Below are positions 26,958 through 33,816 of a stretch of DNA of 33,816 bases, in pieces. Below the pieces are notes generated by a model. It was not told the origin of the DNA and did no database searches. It was given only the letters and a program-made list of their open reading frames with translations. Both the position numbers and the translations under genes were made by a program. How positions within the stretch are numbered: the stretch's first letter is position 1; each line of letters opens with the position of its first letter. Source of the DNA: Methylomonas koyamae (GTDB lineage: Bacteria; Pseudomonadota; Gammaproteobacteria; Methylococcales; Methylomonadaceae); contig NZ_LUUK01000232.1 of NCBI RefSeq assembly GCF_001644025.1, positions 1 through 33,816 on the forward strand, in the 5' to 3' direction.

Positions 26958-28420
26958 AATGACTCCTCGCGCTGGGTGTCGCCGGCGCTCAATTGCGTGT
27001 CCTGGGCGCGCCAACCGCCGCCCAGCGCCTTGTACAACGCGATCCAATACTGAACGCGATTTTGTTGTTGGGTGATGTGACTGATTTCTTGGGTGATCAT
27101 CTGGCCGCGCGCGTCCTCCAGCGACAGCAGACTAAGACCGCCTGACCGCCAGTTGAGCTCGGCCGCGCGAAAATACTGGCGATATTGCTCGGCGCTACGG
27201 CCTTCCACGCGTTCCCGTTGCTCGGCACCGCTAAGATTGACCAGGGCTTGCTCGACTTCCTTGACCGCGCTGCGAATGTCGCTCCGGTAGGTAGCCAGCG
27301 CGCTGGCGTAAGCCGCTTCGGCGCTATCGACCTTCGAACGCAATTCGCCGCCGTCGAAGATCGGCAAGGTAACGGTCGGTCCGATCGACCAGGTGTTGCT
27401 GCTCAAGGTCAAGCCGGTGGTTTCGGTTTTGCGTTTGCCGATAGAACCGGTCAGACTGACACTGGGATAGCGCTTGGCGACCGCGTTGCCGATGTCGGCG
27501 CTGGCCGCCGCCAACTTACGCTCGTCGGCGGCCAAATCCGGCCTCTGGGTCAGCAAATCGGCCGGCACACTATCCACTTGAAATTGCTCGGGTACCGGCA
27601 TGCCTCCGCCAGCCGCCAACCAAGCGCGTAAATCGGCTTCGGCCAGACCGGTCAATGCCACCAGGGCCTTAACGGTGTTGTCGCACTCCGTGCGTTGCGC
27701 GATCAGACTGGATTCGCTGGCATGCAAGCTGGCGTCGGCCAATACCGCGTCGGCCGGCGATGAAAATCCCGCACCGGCCAGCACGCCGGTCAAGCGCGCG
27801 GTGTCTTGTTTGGAAGCGATCGCGTTTTGATAGGCGATCGCCGTCAGTTGACAGGCCCGGTAACTGACGTAATCGCTCGCTACCTCGGCCGCCAAACTCA
27901 CTTTAGCGTTGTGCAGCGTCAATTCGGCCGCCGCCAGTCGGGCCTGCTCGGCCTGCCGGTTGAAGGCGAACTTGCCGAATAAATCCAACTCCCAACTGGC
28001 ATCGAGACTACCGGACAAGATTTGAGTAATGCCGGTGTTGAAACTCGAGCCGCTAGCGCTGGTAGTTTGCGCGCCGGTTCCGGTGGTGGTGCCACCCTTG
28101 GAGCGAGTGAAAGAGCCTTTGGTGGTCAAGCTGGGCATGCCACCCGCCTCCGCGCCGGCCAGGCTGGCGCGCGCCGACGCGATATTCGCCACGGCTTGCT
28201 CCAGCGTCGGATTATCCTGTTCGGCGGCCTGGAGCAAACGGCTCAACACCGGATCGTTGAACTGGCGCCACCAGTCCAGCCGCTCCGCCGCGCCGGCGGC
28301 TTCGGTCCTTTGGGCTTGCCATTGGGCAGGCGTGTCGATGCTCGGCCGGACATAGTCGGGAAACACGCTGCATCCGGCCAACGCGCCGCCGGCCAGAATA
28401 GCCAATATGGCCGCTCTCAC
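26954..28420 (-). CDS. Outer-membrane efflux lipoprotein, NodT/OprM type
   Basis: A 488-aa outer-membrane channel of the TolC superfamily that forms the exit duct of the efflux pump. It has a lipoprotein signal with lipobox LAGC (Cys17), then the typical CSVFPDYVRPSIDTPAQWQ opening. The tandem OEP repeats (about 60-245 and 265-460) show NPTLEQAVANIASARASLAGAEAG and RPDLAADERKLAAASADIGNAVAKRYPSVSLTGSIG. The GTG start overlaps the TetR stop (GTGA), so translation is coupled. A low-complexity insert rich in G/T/S at about residues 110-130 is normal for a surface loop. Confidence 0.94.
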   Translation of the reverse strand: MRAAILAILAGGALAGCSVFPDYVRPSIDTPAQWQAQRTEAAGAAERLDWWRQFNDPVLSRLLQAAEQDNPTLEQAVANIASARASLAGAEAGGMPSLTTKGSFTRSKGGTTTGTGAQTTSASGSSFNTGITQILSGSLDASWELDLFGKFAFNRQAEQARLAAAELTLHNAKVSLAAEVASDYVSYRACQLTAIAYQNAIASKQDTARLTGVLAGAGFSSPADAVLADASLHASESSLIAQRTECDNTVKALVALTGLAEADLRAWLAAGGGMPVPEQFQVDSVPADLLTQRPDLAADERKLAAASADIGNAVAKRYPSVSLTGSIGKRKTETTGLTLSSNTWSIGPTVTLPIFDGGELRSKVDSAEAAYASALATYRSDIRSAVKEVEQALVNLSGAEQRERVEGRSAEQYRQYFRAAELNWRSGGLSLLSLEDARGQMITQEISHITQQQNRVQYWIALYKALGGGWRAQDTQLSAGDTQREESL

Positions 28421-29070
28421 GCAGACCTCCCGTCGGCAATGCCGAACAAAAACACCTTAACGACAAATTCGACGTGGGCGCGGGCATCCCAATCGGCAGC
28501 CAGGCAACCGAATAGCGCCTTGTTTCTCGGCTCGGCAACCAACATTTCCAAGAACAGGGCCGCCGCGCGCTGACGCTCTGAAGCGGATAACCCGCTTATC
28601 TCGCCGTGGCCGCGCAAATATTCGGCAATCATTTGGTAAATCCGTTGAGGACCGCTGGTTTCGATCAAATCGCTCAGCTCCGGAAATTGCCGCGCCTCGG
28701 CAACGCCCATGCGGTAAAACGAGATCATGTCGGGCTGCATGACTTTAGCCAGCAACGTTTCGCCGAGCGCGGTCAAACCCTCACTACAAGACATCGTCGC
28801 CAAACCATCGATACGCTGCAGTTCGGAAATATCGGTTTCTACCAAGCGGTCCACCGAAGCCAGCATCAATTCGGCTTTGTTTTTATAGCGTTCGTAAATA
28901 GTTCGGGTCGAAACCCCGGCCGCCGCCGCAATTTTAGCGATACTGGTGTTGGCATAGCCCTCGCGCATGAACAGCGCCAGAGCCTGATCCAGAAGATAGT
29001 CGTTCCGCTCGGTTTCGGTACCGGCTCTCGGCCGCCCTACTTTGGGTTTGTTCATCGTTTCCGCTGCCAT
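28417..29070 (-). CDS. TetR/AcrR-family repressor of the efflux operon
   Basis: A 217-aa regulator from the ATG at 29070, chosen because GGAG lies six bases upstream and the following MNKPKVGRPRAGTETE is the normal family opening. The frame extends 43 residues further up, through AT-rich promoter DNA, and that part is rejected. The N-terminal helix-turn-helix is ALFMREGYANTSIAKIAAAAGVSTRTIYERYKNKAELM. The C-terminal ligand domain resembles the AcrR/AefR type. It is the first gene of the efflux operon, so it probably represses its own operon until a ligand binds. Inverted repeats just upstream (29080-29120 and 29177-29199) are candidate operators. Confidence 0.92.
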   Translation of the reverse strand: MAAETMNKPKVGRPRAGTETERNDYLLDQALALFMREGYANTSIAKIAAAAGVSTRTIYERYKNKAELMLASVDRLVETDISELQRIDGLATMSCSEGLTALGETLLAKVMQPDMISFYRMGVAEARQFPELSDLIETSGPQRIYQMIAEYLRGHGEISGLSASERQRAAALFLEMLVAEPRNKALFGCLAADWDARAHVEFVVKVFLFGIADGRSA

Positions 29071-29079
29071 AATTTGCTC

Positions 29080-29120
29080 CGGGAAAATAAAAATAAAATG
29101 TTTCGTTTTTATTATTCCCG
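29080..29120 (-). promoter_or_regulatory. Imperfect inverted repeat upstream of the TetR/efflux operon
   Basis: CGGGAAAATAAAAA (29080-29093) and its partner TTTTTATTATTCCCG (29106-29120) are near-perfect inverted copies with one extra base, spanning 41 bp just upstream of the ribosome binding site. It could be an operator or an mRNA leader hairpin. Confidence 0.5.
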
Positions 29121-29176
29121 AAAAATTGCGTTCCGACAAGCACTCCACCATAAATTTTTTGATCGGTCTCTGAAAA

Positions 29177-29199
29177 TTGACACTTTTAGGTGCTGTCAA
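29177..29199 (-). promoter_or_regulatory. TTGACA-N11-TGTCAA dyad, candidate operator/promoter for the efflux operon
   Basis: The dyad has 6-bp perfect arms. On the minus strand the first arm is a consensus -35 box (TTGACA), with TTTTCA 17 bp downstream as a weak -10. A similar dyad with N9 lies before the second TetR gene (30453-30473). Confidence 0.5.
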
Positions 29200-29476
29200 A
29201 TGACGTGATGCTGGCGCGAGGGTGTTATGACTAGACCGACTTCCGATTTACTATGAAAGTCAATGGATGCACCACCCAATAGCGTGTCGGAACGCTGTCA
29301 ATCGCGGCTAAAACGGCTGCTACGCAATGGCTGTCATTTACCGGGGAGATGCAGCGGTTTCATGATCGTTAGCTTGGAAAAAGATGGTTGACGAAATCCG
29401 GGATAGTCGTTTGGTAACTAGAATACGGGGTTATGCAGATGGCAATTCCGATCTGGCTCCAATGCCCCTAGTACCG

Positions 29477-30208
29477 TCACTCTGAGGAACCGTTGAGTTC
29501 CAATGGCACCGTTTCCTGGACGCCGCCTATTTCAACCGCATAGCTTTTTCTCGAAAAATAAGCATTTTTGAAAAACTCGTAACGATCGATCGCCGCTTCA
29601 TCGATGATTTTTCCCTTTTCCAAATTGTCTGCCCGTTTATCTATGGCGCGGACCGCTCCCGATAACCCTGATACGGCAAAAGACGCACCAAGGTAAGTGG
29701 TCGGGTTAAACGCGGCGTCGCCCGCTATCCCCCCAAGGCCACGCGTCGAACTTGGACCGACCAACGGCAACACCAAGTAAGACCCGGTATCCATTCCCCA
29801 TACAGCAAGCGTTTTGTCGAAACTTTCGTCGTGCTTGGGTAGATCCAGCATGGCGCCTACATCGATGAAGCCACCTAAGCCAGCGGTAGTGTTGATCAAA
29901 AATCGAGCGCCATCCTCGCCCGATTGGGAAAAATTGCCTTGCAGAGCATCGTTGGCAATCACGCCGATTTCGCCAATGTTGCTAAAGAAATTGCTAATCC
30001 CTTGATCGGCAAAATCTGGCATCAACCACTTGTAGCCCTCCGCCACCGGTTTCATCACATAATCATCCAAACCGTCGTTAAACGATTGAACTTTTCTGTT
30101 GTAGTTTTCGTACGGGTCTCTAGGGTCCGTTGTCGGCGTTGAAGCGCAAGCGGATAACAAAGCCAGCGCGCCGACTGCGCAAAATGTTTCAGTTCTCATA
30201 CAGTACAT
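29477..30208 (-). CDS. mlaA: MlaA-type outer-membrane lipoprotein (VacJ)
   Basis: A 243-aa lipoprotein of the Mla pathway, which removes misplaced phospholipids from the outer leaflet of the outer membrane and returns them to the inner membrane. It has a lipobox LSAC (Cys21) after a short hydrophobic signal, then the family's DPYENYNRKVQSFNDGLDDYVMKPVAEGY, GISNFFSNIGEIGVIANDALQGNF, FLINTTAGLGGFIDVGA and FDKTLAVWGMDTGSYLVLPLVGPS. GAGG lies ten bases before the ATG at 30208. The alternative ATG three codons later has worse spacing. No mlaBCDEF genes adjoin. A TetR gene is divergent and may control it. Confidence 0.94.
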   Translation of the reverse strand: MYCMRTETFCAVGALALLSACASTPTTDPRDPYENYNRKVQSFNDGLDDYVMKPVAEGYKWLMPDFADQGISNFFSNIGEIGVIANDALQGNFSQSGEDGARFLINTTAGLGGFIDVGAMLDLPKHDESFDKTLAVWGMDTGSYLVLPLVGPSSTRGLGGIAGDAAFNPTTYLGASFAVSGLSGAVRAIDKRADNLEKGKIIDEAAIDRYEFFKNAYFSRKSYAVEIGGVQETVPLELNGSSE

Positions 30209-30419
30209 AGCGATTAATCCTCATGGGACAGGTTGAGTAAAAAGCAAGAGCGACTTAAAAGTCTTCCCTCTAAAACACAATCAGCGCGATTTCGGGGGTG
30301 CGAGGCGACAACTCAGGTATTTGAGCCTGGTTGTTTCGCGGCTCGATACGAACCTCTAGGATTCATTGAAATCAGTTTTCACATCTTTCGCTTCAGCATA
30401 GGAGTGTCATGTCGCTCAA

Positions 30420-30500
30420 TAACTAAACTGAACGGTATGGTTAATATTAGATTTGACAGATTCCTTTTGTCAAGCAAAAATGAACTCATTGGTTTAGTTA
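30420..30500. promoter_or_regulatory. Dyads in the mlaA-TetR divergent promoter region
   Basis: TAACTAAAC (30420-30428) and GTTTAGTTA (30492-30500) are perfect inverted copies. Between them TTGACA (30453-30458) and TGTCAA (30468-30473) form a second dyad. The outer right arm touches the Shine-Dalgarno of the TetR gene (AAGGAG, 30500-30505). They are candidate TetR operators or an mRNA hairpin. The remainder of 30209-30513 shows no gene. Confidence 0.45.
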
Positions 30501-30513
30501 AGGAGTCCCCCCG

Positions 30514-31188
30514 TTGAGAAAAAAAAGCCCTGAACGTCGCCAGACTATCTTGGAGGCGGCAAAGATTGCATTTGAGAAATTAGGTTTCGAAGGCGCGACG
30601 ATGTCGGATATCGCAACGTTGGCCTGCGTATCGAAAGCGACTGTTTACGGCTACTTCAGCTCCAAGAACGAGCTGTTCCTGGAATTGGTGGAGTCTTCCG
30701 CAGACCACCACAAGGGAATGTTTCAGAAAATTTACGAAGGCGAATCGGCGTATCTTTACAACGATGAATTGCGCTTAACGGTTGCGCTGCTTCAACCATC
30801 GGAGAACGTTGCCTCCACTTTAAAACTGGTTGGAGAGCGCGTGCTGAGTACGTTCTTCACGCCGGAAAAACTGGCGGTGAGGCGCATGATTATCGCCGCG
30901 TCCGGCAGTGGGGATGTCGGCCGACTGTTTTTCGAGCGCGGCCCAGGGGTAGGCATGAAATATTTGGAAGACTATTTTGCCGCAGCCATCAAGGCCGGTC
31001 GGTTGCGTCCCGCCGAGCCCCGCGTGGTTGCGGCCCACTTTCGCGGACTGTTGGAGTCGGAAGTGTCTGAACAGTGGTTGATGAACATCTTGAATGAACT
31101 GCCGCCTGACCTGATTCATGATGTCGTCGAGCGCGCCGTCGACGTTTTCATGAGAGCGTACGGCCCGGAGCGCGACCAAAATAACTAA
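30514..31188 (+). CDS. TetR/AcrR-family transcriptional regulator
   Basis: A 224-aa regulator. The TTG start at 30514 is supported by AAGGAG eight bases upstream, and the product starts with a basic tail (MRKKSPERRQTILEAAKIAFEKLGFEGATMSDIA). The helix-turn-helix is TMSDIATLACVSKATVYGYFSSKNELFLELVE. The C-terminal domain (residues 70-210) is of the AcrR kind with ligand-binding helices. It is divergent from mlaA with a 305-bp shared region, so it may regulate mlaA and itself. The ligand is unknown. Confidence 0.9.
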   Translation: MRKKSPERRQTILEAAKIAFEKLGFEGATMSDIATLACVSKATVYGYFSSKNELFLELVESSADHHKGMFQKIYEGESAYLYNDELRLTVALLQPSENVASTLKLVGERVLSTFFTPEKLAVRRMIIAASGSGDVGRLFFERGPGVGMKYLEDYFAAAIKAGRLRPAEPRVVAAHFRGLLESEVSEQWLMNILNELPPDLIHDVVERAVDVFMRAYGPERDQNN

Positions 31189-31743
31189 GCATAGGGTCTT
31201 GGCAATTGGCACGGCCGCTTGTTGGTGGGTGTATCACGCGGGCGCTAAACATTCTTACGCTCCCAACCATAAATTCGCCTAGAGGCACTATCCATCGGGC
31301 CGTCCGGCATTACCCGAGTCGTCTGGTTGTAGACCATTTTGGCGATATACGTCCTTTTGGATATAAACGCCTTGGCAATGGCGGCACGATCTTGCGTCGG
31401 GCGCCGTGGAAAGCCTCTCCGCTAAACACCGCGCGAGACCCTTAAATTTTGGGTTAAGTTGGTTTGATTTGACAGGGTTGTGGCATTTAGTTGAAGCAGG
31501 GGCCCATCAAATCAGAAATCTTCGAAAAGGTTTAAACGGAGGATAGCGCTAAAAAACAACCCCCTGGCCCAAATCCTGCTCAGGGGGGAAGCATGGACGT
31601 GCTCTCGCAACGTTTACGCCGTCACGACAACCGCAGGCGATGTATGAATTTCAAGAACGATTGGAATAATTCTAATCTTGAATACCGCAAGCCTCATCGT
31701 GCGGCAATCTAGCGCTAAATCCACGCCGTATTCCATGAACGAC
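31189..31743. other. Intergenic stretch between TetR and the VPLPA-CTERM gene
   Basis: About 555 bp with no supported gene. The frame at 31206-31445 on the plus strand has no binding site and no resemblance. The one structure seen is the terminator-like hairpin at 31551-31587, listed separately. Confidence 0.4.
31551..31587 (-). terminator. Possible terminator downstream of the VPLPA-CTERM gene
   Basis: On the minus strand CCCCCTG (31581-31587) pairs with CAGGGGG (31560-31566) around a 14-base loop, followed by TTGTTTTTT. It lies about 155 bp beyond the stop codon, so it would leave a long 3' tail. Confidence 0.6.
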
Positions 31744-32523
31744 TTAGGCGCTGATGCTGTTTTTGCGGCGGTTGATACCGAACAAACTCAACAAAGCGGT
31801 GCCAAACAACCATGCCGCGGCTGGCAGAGGTACCGCCGCGACCGGCGCGATGCTCAGATGGCCTATAGTCGTGCTGAGTTTTGCTCCGGTAGCACCCAAA
31901 AAGCCCGAGTAGGAAAAGCCACCCGCTTGATGGGCCGGATCAGGCAAAAACTGCAGGTCGCCGTCAAGCATGCCGGTCGTCGCCAGATTATCGACGACGT
32001 TTACCAGTTGGAATAAGGTGTTGTCCGGAAAGCCGGGTGAGTGGTCCACTAGGTTCCATGTACCGCCGATTTTTTGCAACGTCCAATCCTCGGACGACAG
32101 ATAGGTTGACAGCGAAGGAGCGGTAAACCGGAAGGCGCCGCTAAGGCCGATAACCCCGACCGAGGAATTGCTGGTATCCATCGTCGTCGCCTGAATGGTG
32201 CCGGCGGTACCGAAACCACCGATGACGATCGTCGTCGTATTGGTGTTAATCGGTGCCTCGAAAGCACCGGTAAAGCCGCTAATCGCGGTTCCGCCGGCGA
32301 GAGAGCCGCTTATCATCGTGTTATTAAAGGACGAATCGAAAAAAGTCGTCGGAGCCCATCCTGAAGCGAGAAACGCCGAGTTCCAAACACCGTTTAGCGA
32401 GATGGTCGCTGTTCCTGAGACTAGGGCCGCGCTAGCGGTTTGCGGGGCCAGAGTCGCGGCGGCCAACATCATAGCCAATCCCGCGAGTTTAGTTTTGCGT
32501 ATTGCGTTAATTTCCAAATTCAT
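31744..32523 (-). CDS. VPLPA-CTERM sorting-domain protein
   Basis: A 259-aa exported protein. The signal peptide is MNLEINAIRKTKLAGLAMML to about residue 32, with probable cleavage after TASA. The body (33-225) is rich in S, T, G and aliphatic residues with predicted beta strands and no recognised enzyme domain. The tail (231-254) is the VPLPA-CTERM signal: VPLPAAAWLF, a hydrophobic helix (GTALLSLFG), then basic INRRK. This sorting signal is known from exopolysaccharide-producing Gram-negatives with an exosortase. The protein is probably processed and displayed or released outside the cell. No exosortase gene lies in the window. AAGG precedes the ATG by eight bases. A c-di-GMP riboswitch precedes it by about 120 bp. 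Confidence 0.92.
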   Translation of the reverse strand: MNLEINAIRKTKLAGLAMMLAAATLAPQTASAALVSGTATISLNGVWNSAFLASGWAPTTFFDSSFNNTMISGSLAGGTAISGFTGAFEAPINTNTTTIVIGGFGTAGTIQATTMDTSNSSVGVIGLSGAFRFTAPSLSTYLSSEDWTLQKIGGTWNLVDHSPGFPDNTLFQLVNVVDNLATTGMLDGDLQFLPDPAHQAGGFSYSGFLGATGAKLSTTIGHLSIAPVAAVPLPAAAWLFGTALLSLFGINRRKNSISA

Positions 32524-32539
32524 TTAATTACCTTGTTTC

Positions 32540-32574
32540 AAAAAAGAAGGGTTGAATGGATAAACTTCTCAACT
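32540..32574 (-). promoter_or_regulatory. Possible expression-platform terminator between riboswitch and gene
   Basis: On the minus strand GTTGA (32570-32574) pairs with TCAAC (32552-32556), then CCTTCTTTTTT follows. The stem is weak, but the T-run is good and it lies between the riboswitch and the ribosome binding site, as expected of an on/off element. Confidence 0.4.
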
Positions 32575-32640
32575 GTGTATGCGTCACTTGCTTTAACTCT
32601 CTTCAAGGCAATAGCAGTCTTTCCCGGCATCCCTACCCGT

Positions 32641-32716
32641 GACACAGCAACCCGGCTATCTTGCCTACAAGACCCGTGGCTTTCCGGCCCTGCCTCGCGA
32701 CAGGTTTGGCTAGCGC
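32641..32716 (-). ncRNA. Class I cyclic di-GMP riboswitch (GEMM)
   Basis: Read on the minus strand, the leader of the VPLPA-CTERM gene shows the GEMM-I pattern. It has the conserved CAAACC, then a hairpin CCTGTC-GCGA-GGCAGG with a GNRA tetraloop, then GGCCGGAAAGCC (the GNCGCAAAGCC-like strand). The second arm (GGGTCTTG-TAGG-CAAGAT) and the closing AGCCGGGTTGCTGTG follow. These parts match the order in the Vibrio Vc2 aptamer. The RNA binds c-di-GMP and controls the downstream gene. Limits are about 32641-32716. The lower part of the closing stem is less certain. Confidence 0.85.
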
Positions 32717-32972
32717 TCAAAATAGAGCACTTACTGGAAAGCAATAAAAAGACCAAAGAACAATCACTATAAATTTCATATACTTATTAAAAACCCAACA
32801 CCCCTGTTAATTCATTCGACCGTCGGCTCTACGGGATTTGACACAGTTCTAATTAATTGTTGCGGCATATGCCATAGTCCAAGCTGATTATCGATGAGCC
32901 TCAACAACTTAGAAGTCTCCGATAAGTCCGATGAAAGTATTAGTCCGACTGCAGGATCCTGACATTAAGAAG
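32717..32972. other. AT-rich stretch upstream of the riboswitch
   Basis: No gene is seen. The transcript that contains the riboswitch must start here on the minus strand, in the AT-rich part 32760-32860. Candidate boxes are not clear enough to name. Confidence 0.35.
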
Positions 32973-33372
32973 AACCCGATCCAATTTCAAAAAGGCTTCG
33001 ATTTGATGGATGTTCTGAAGCTGTAAACTACCGATGCCCAGTACGCCGAAACCCTATTTCAGGCACGATGACCGCCGGTTTTCAATACCCAAGTTATGGT
33101 GGTTTGTAGTGGTCAAGACCCGCAAACTTTATCAATGTGCGGCCTGTCATCACCCAGCGCCACTGACCAACGGGGACGCTGTTTGAAGGTACCAAACGGC
33201 CTCTGACGGTGTGGCTTCTGGCGATCCAAGCCCAAACATTCGCCGCGCTATCTAGCCGAGTGTTGGCATCGATTCAACCACCTATTCGATCTGCAAAGAC
33301 TATGATGATCAGGTTTTTCATCGCGGAGGCCAATACTCCGCCATGCCAGTCAGGGCGTTTGTTCAAATTGAC
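32973..33372 (+). pseudogene. Degenerate IS1595-family transposase fragment
   Basis: The three plus frames together give the opening of an IS1595-like transposase as I know it. Frame one reads NPIQFQKGFDLMDVLKL, then stop, then TTDAQYAETLFQAR and stop. A second frame reads KTRKLYQCAACHHPAPLTNGDAV (33118-33186), the zinc-ribbon and following part. A third reads VWLLAIQAQTFAALSSRVLAS from 33209. FVQID near 33358-33372 matches the segment of the first catalytic aspartate. The stops and frame changes are too many for a functional protein. Only the N-terminal half is visible. Confidence 0.75.
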
Positions 33373-33794
33373 CGAGGCTTATGAGTCATCAGAACGATAT
33401 ATATAGGACAATTACCATTGGCTCCTTGAACCGTACTGGTCATGGCCCGCTTCAAACCGACGGCGTTAAAAACAGAATTCACCTCGTATTCCTCGTTGGC
33501 CTTGGTGGGACATGCCTGGACATCATCAACATCGAAGCGGTGGTCGATGGGCGGATAAGCGCGACGAACGCGACGCGATCAAAGCACTCGCCTTCCCTGC
33601 CGATCTGCGGTTCCCGATTAGCGGCCAAATAGCTAGAACATGCGACGGTGAACGGAAATACCGGGGTTTTTGAGGAAAATTCGACAGTAGACCGCGCAAA
33701 ATAATGAGCTCATGGCCCGGACGACCGATAAAAAGCGCTTATGCGCAATCGGTGGCGTTTAGACGACTGGGAGCACGAATTCCGGTTAAATTTT
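33373..33794. other. Stretch after the transposase remnant
   Basis: No supported gene. The frame at 33381-33632 lacks family resemblance. It may contain more eroded transposase or other mobile-element debris. Confidence 0.35.
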
Positions 33795-33816
33795 TACTAG
33801 GAGCCTGTCGGACTTA
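33795..33816. repeat. Terminal inverted repeat, right copy (probable insertion-sequence end)
   Basis: This is the exact reverse complement of bases 1-22, reading TACTAG then GAGCCTGTCGGACTTA to the end. The identity stops after 22 bases (the next bases differ). The interpretation is as for the left copy. Confidence 0.6.

Noticed and set aside
30233..30517. 94-aa plus-strand frame between mlaA and TetR
   Set aside because: It starts at TTG without a binding site, fills the divergent promoter region and overlaps the TetR start.
33381..33632. 83-aa plus-strand frame near the right end
   Set aside because: No ribosome binding site or recognisable domain. It lies in mobile-element debris.

Overview
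The window reads as chromosome from a GC-rich gammaproteobacterium, most likely a methanotroph or methylotroph of the Methylomonas/Methylobacter type. The evidence is the gammaproteobacterial order rimP-nusA-infB-rbfA-truB-rpsO-pnp, an MfnB homologue (first step of the methanofuran furan moiety, used with H4MPT-linked C1 oxidation) paired with a DUF447 gene, and a VPLPA-CTERM surface/exported protein. This taxonomic call is inference; no 16S gene is present.

Layout. (1) 1-1334: no convincing gene. It holds a previously unlabelled array of about 24 degenerate tandem units of exactly 21 bp (350-853), which would encode heptapeptide repeats in any frame. (2) 1335-4449: an AT-rich defence-type island with a ParB-like protein, a putative PD-(D/E)XK-like nuclease with an altered catalytic motif, and a convergent DNA cytosine-5 methyltransferase. 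(3) 4995-13780, minus strand: the complete transcription/translation operon, led by tRNA-Phe(GAA) and two intrinsic terminators, with further terminators after rpsO and pnp. (4) 13781-18823: small orphan genes including an unlisted 57-aa membrane peptide, a DUF3422 membrane protein, mfnB-DUF447, and a double-receiver protein. (5) 18902-22440, minus: a PhnD-like binding protein followed by a hybrid sensor kinase. (6) 22574-29070, minus: a four-gene TetR-OMF-MFP-RND efflux operon with translationally coupled junctions. (7) 29477-31188: divergent mlaA lipoprotein and TetR genes. (8) 31744-32716, minus: a class I c-di-GMP riboswitch in front of a VPLPA-CTERM protein gene. (9) 32973-33372: a frameshifted remnant of an IS1595-family transposase.

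The first and last 22 bases are perfect inverted copies of one another. They look like ends of an insertion sequence next to CTAG, so the window is probably a whole contig that broke at two copies of the same element.

The items most worth a second look are the c-di-GMP riboswitch/VPLPA-CTERM unit, the ParB-like/nuclease/methyltransferase module, the 21-bp array, and the PhnD-like/hybrid kinase/double-receiver signalling cluster.
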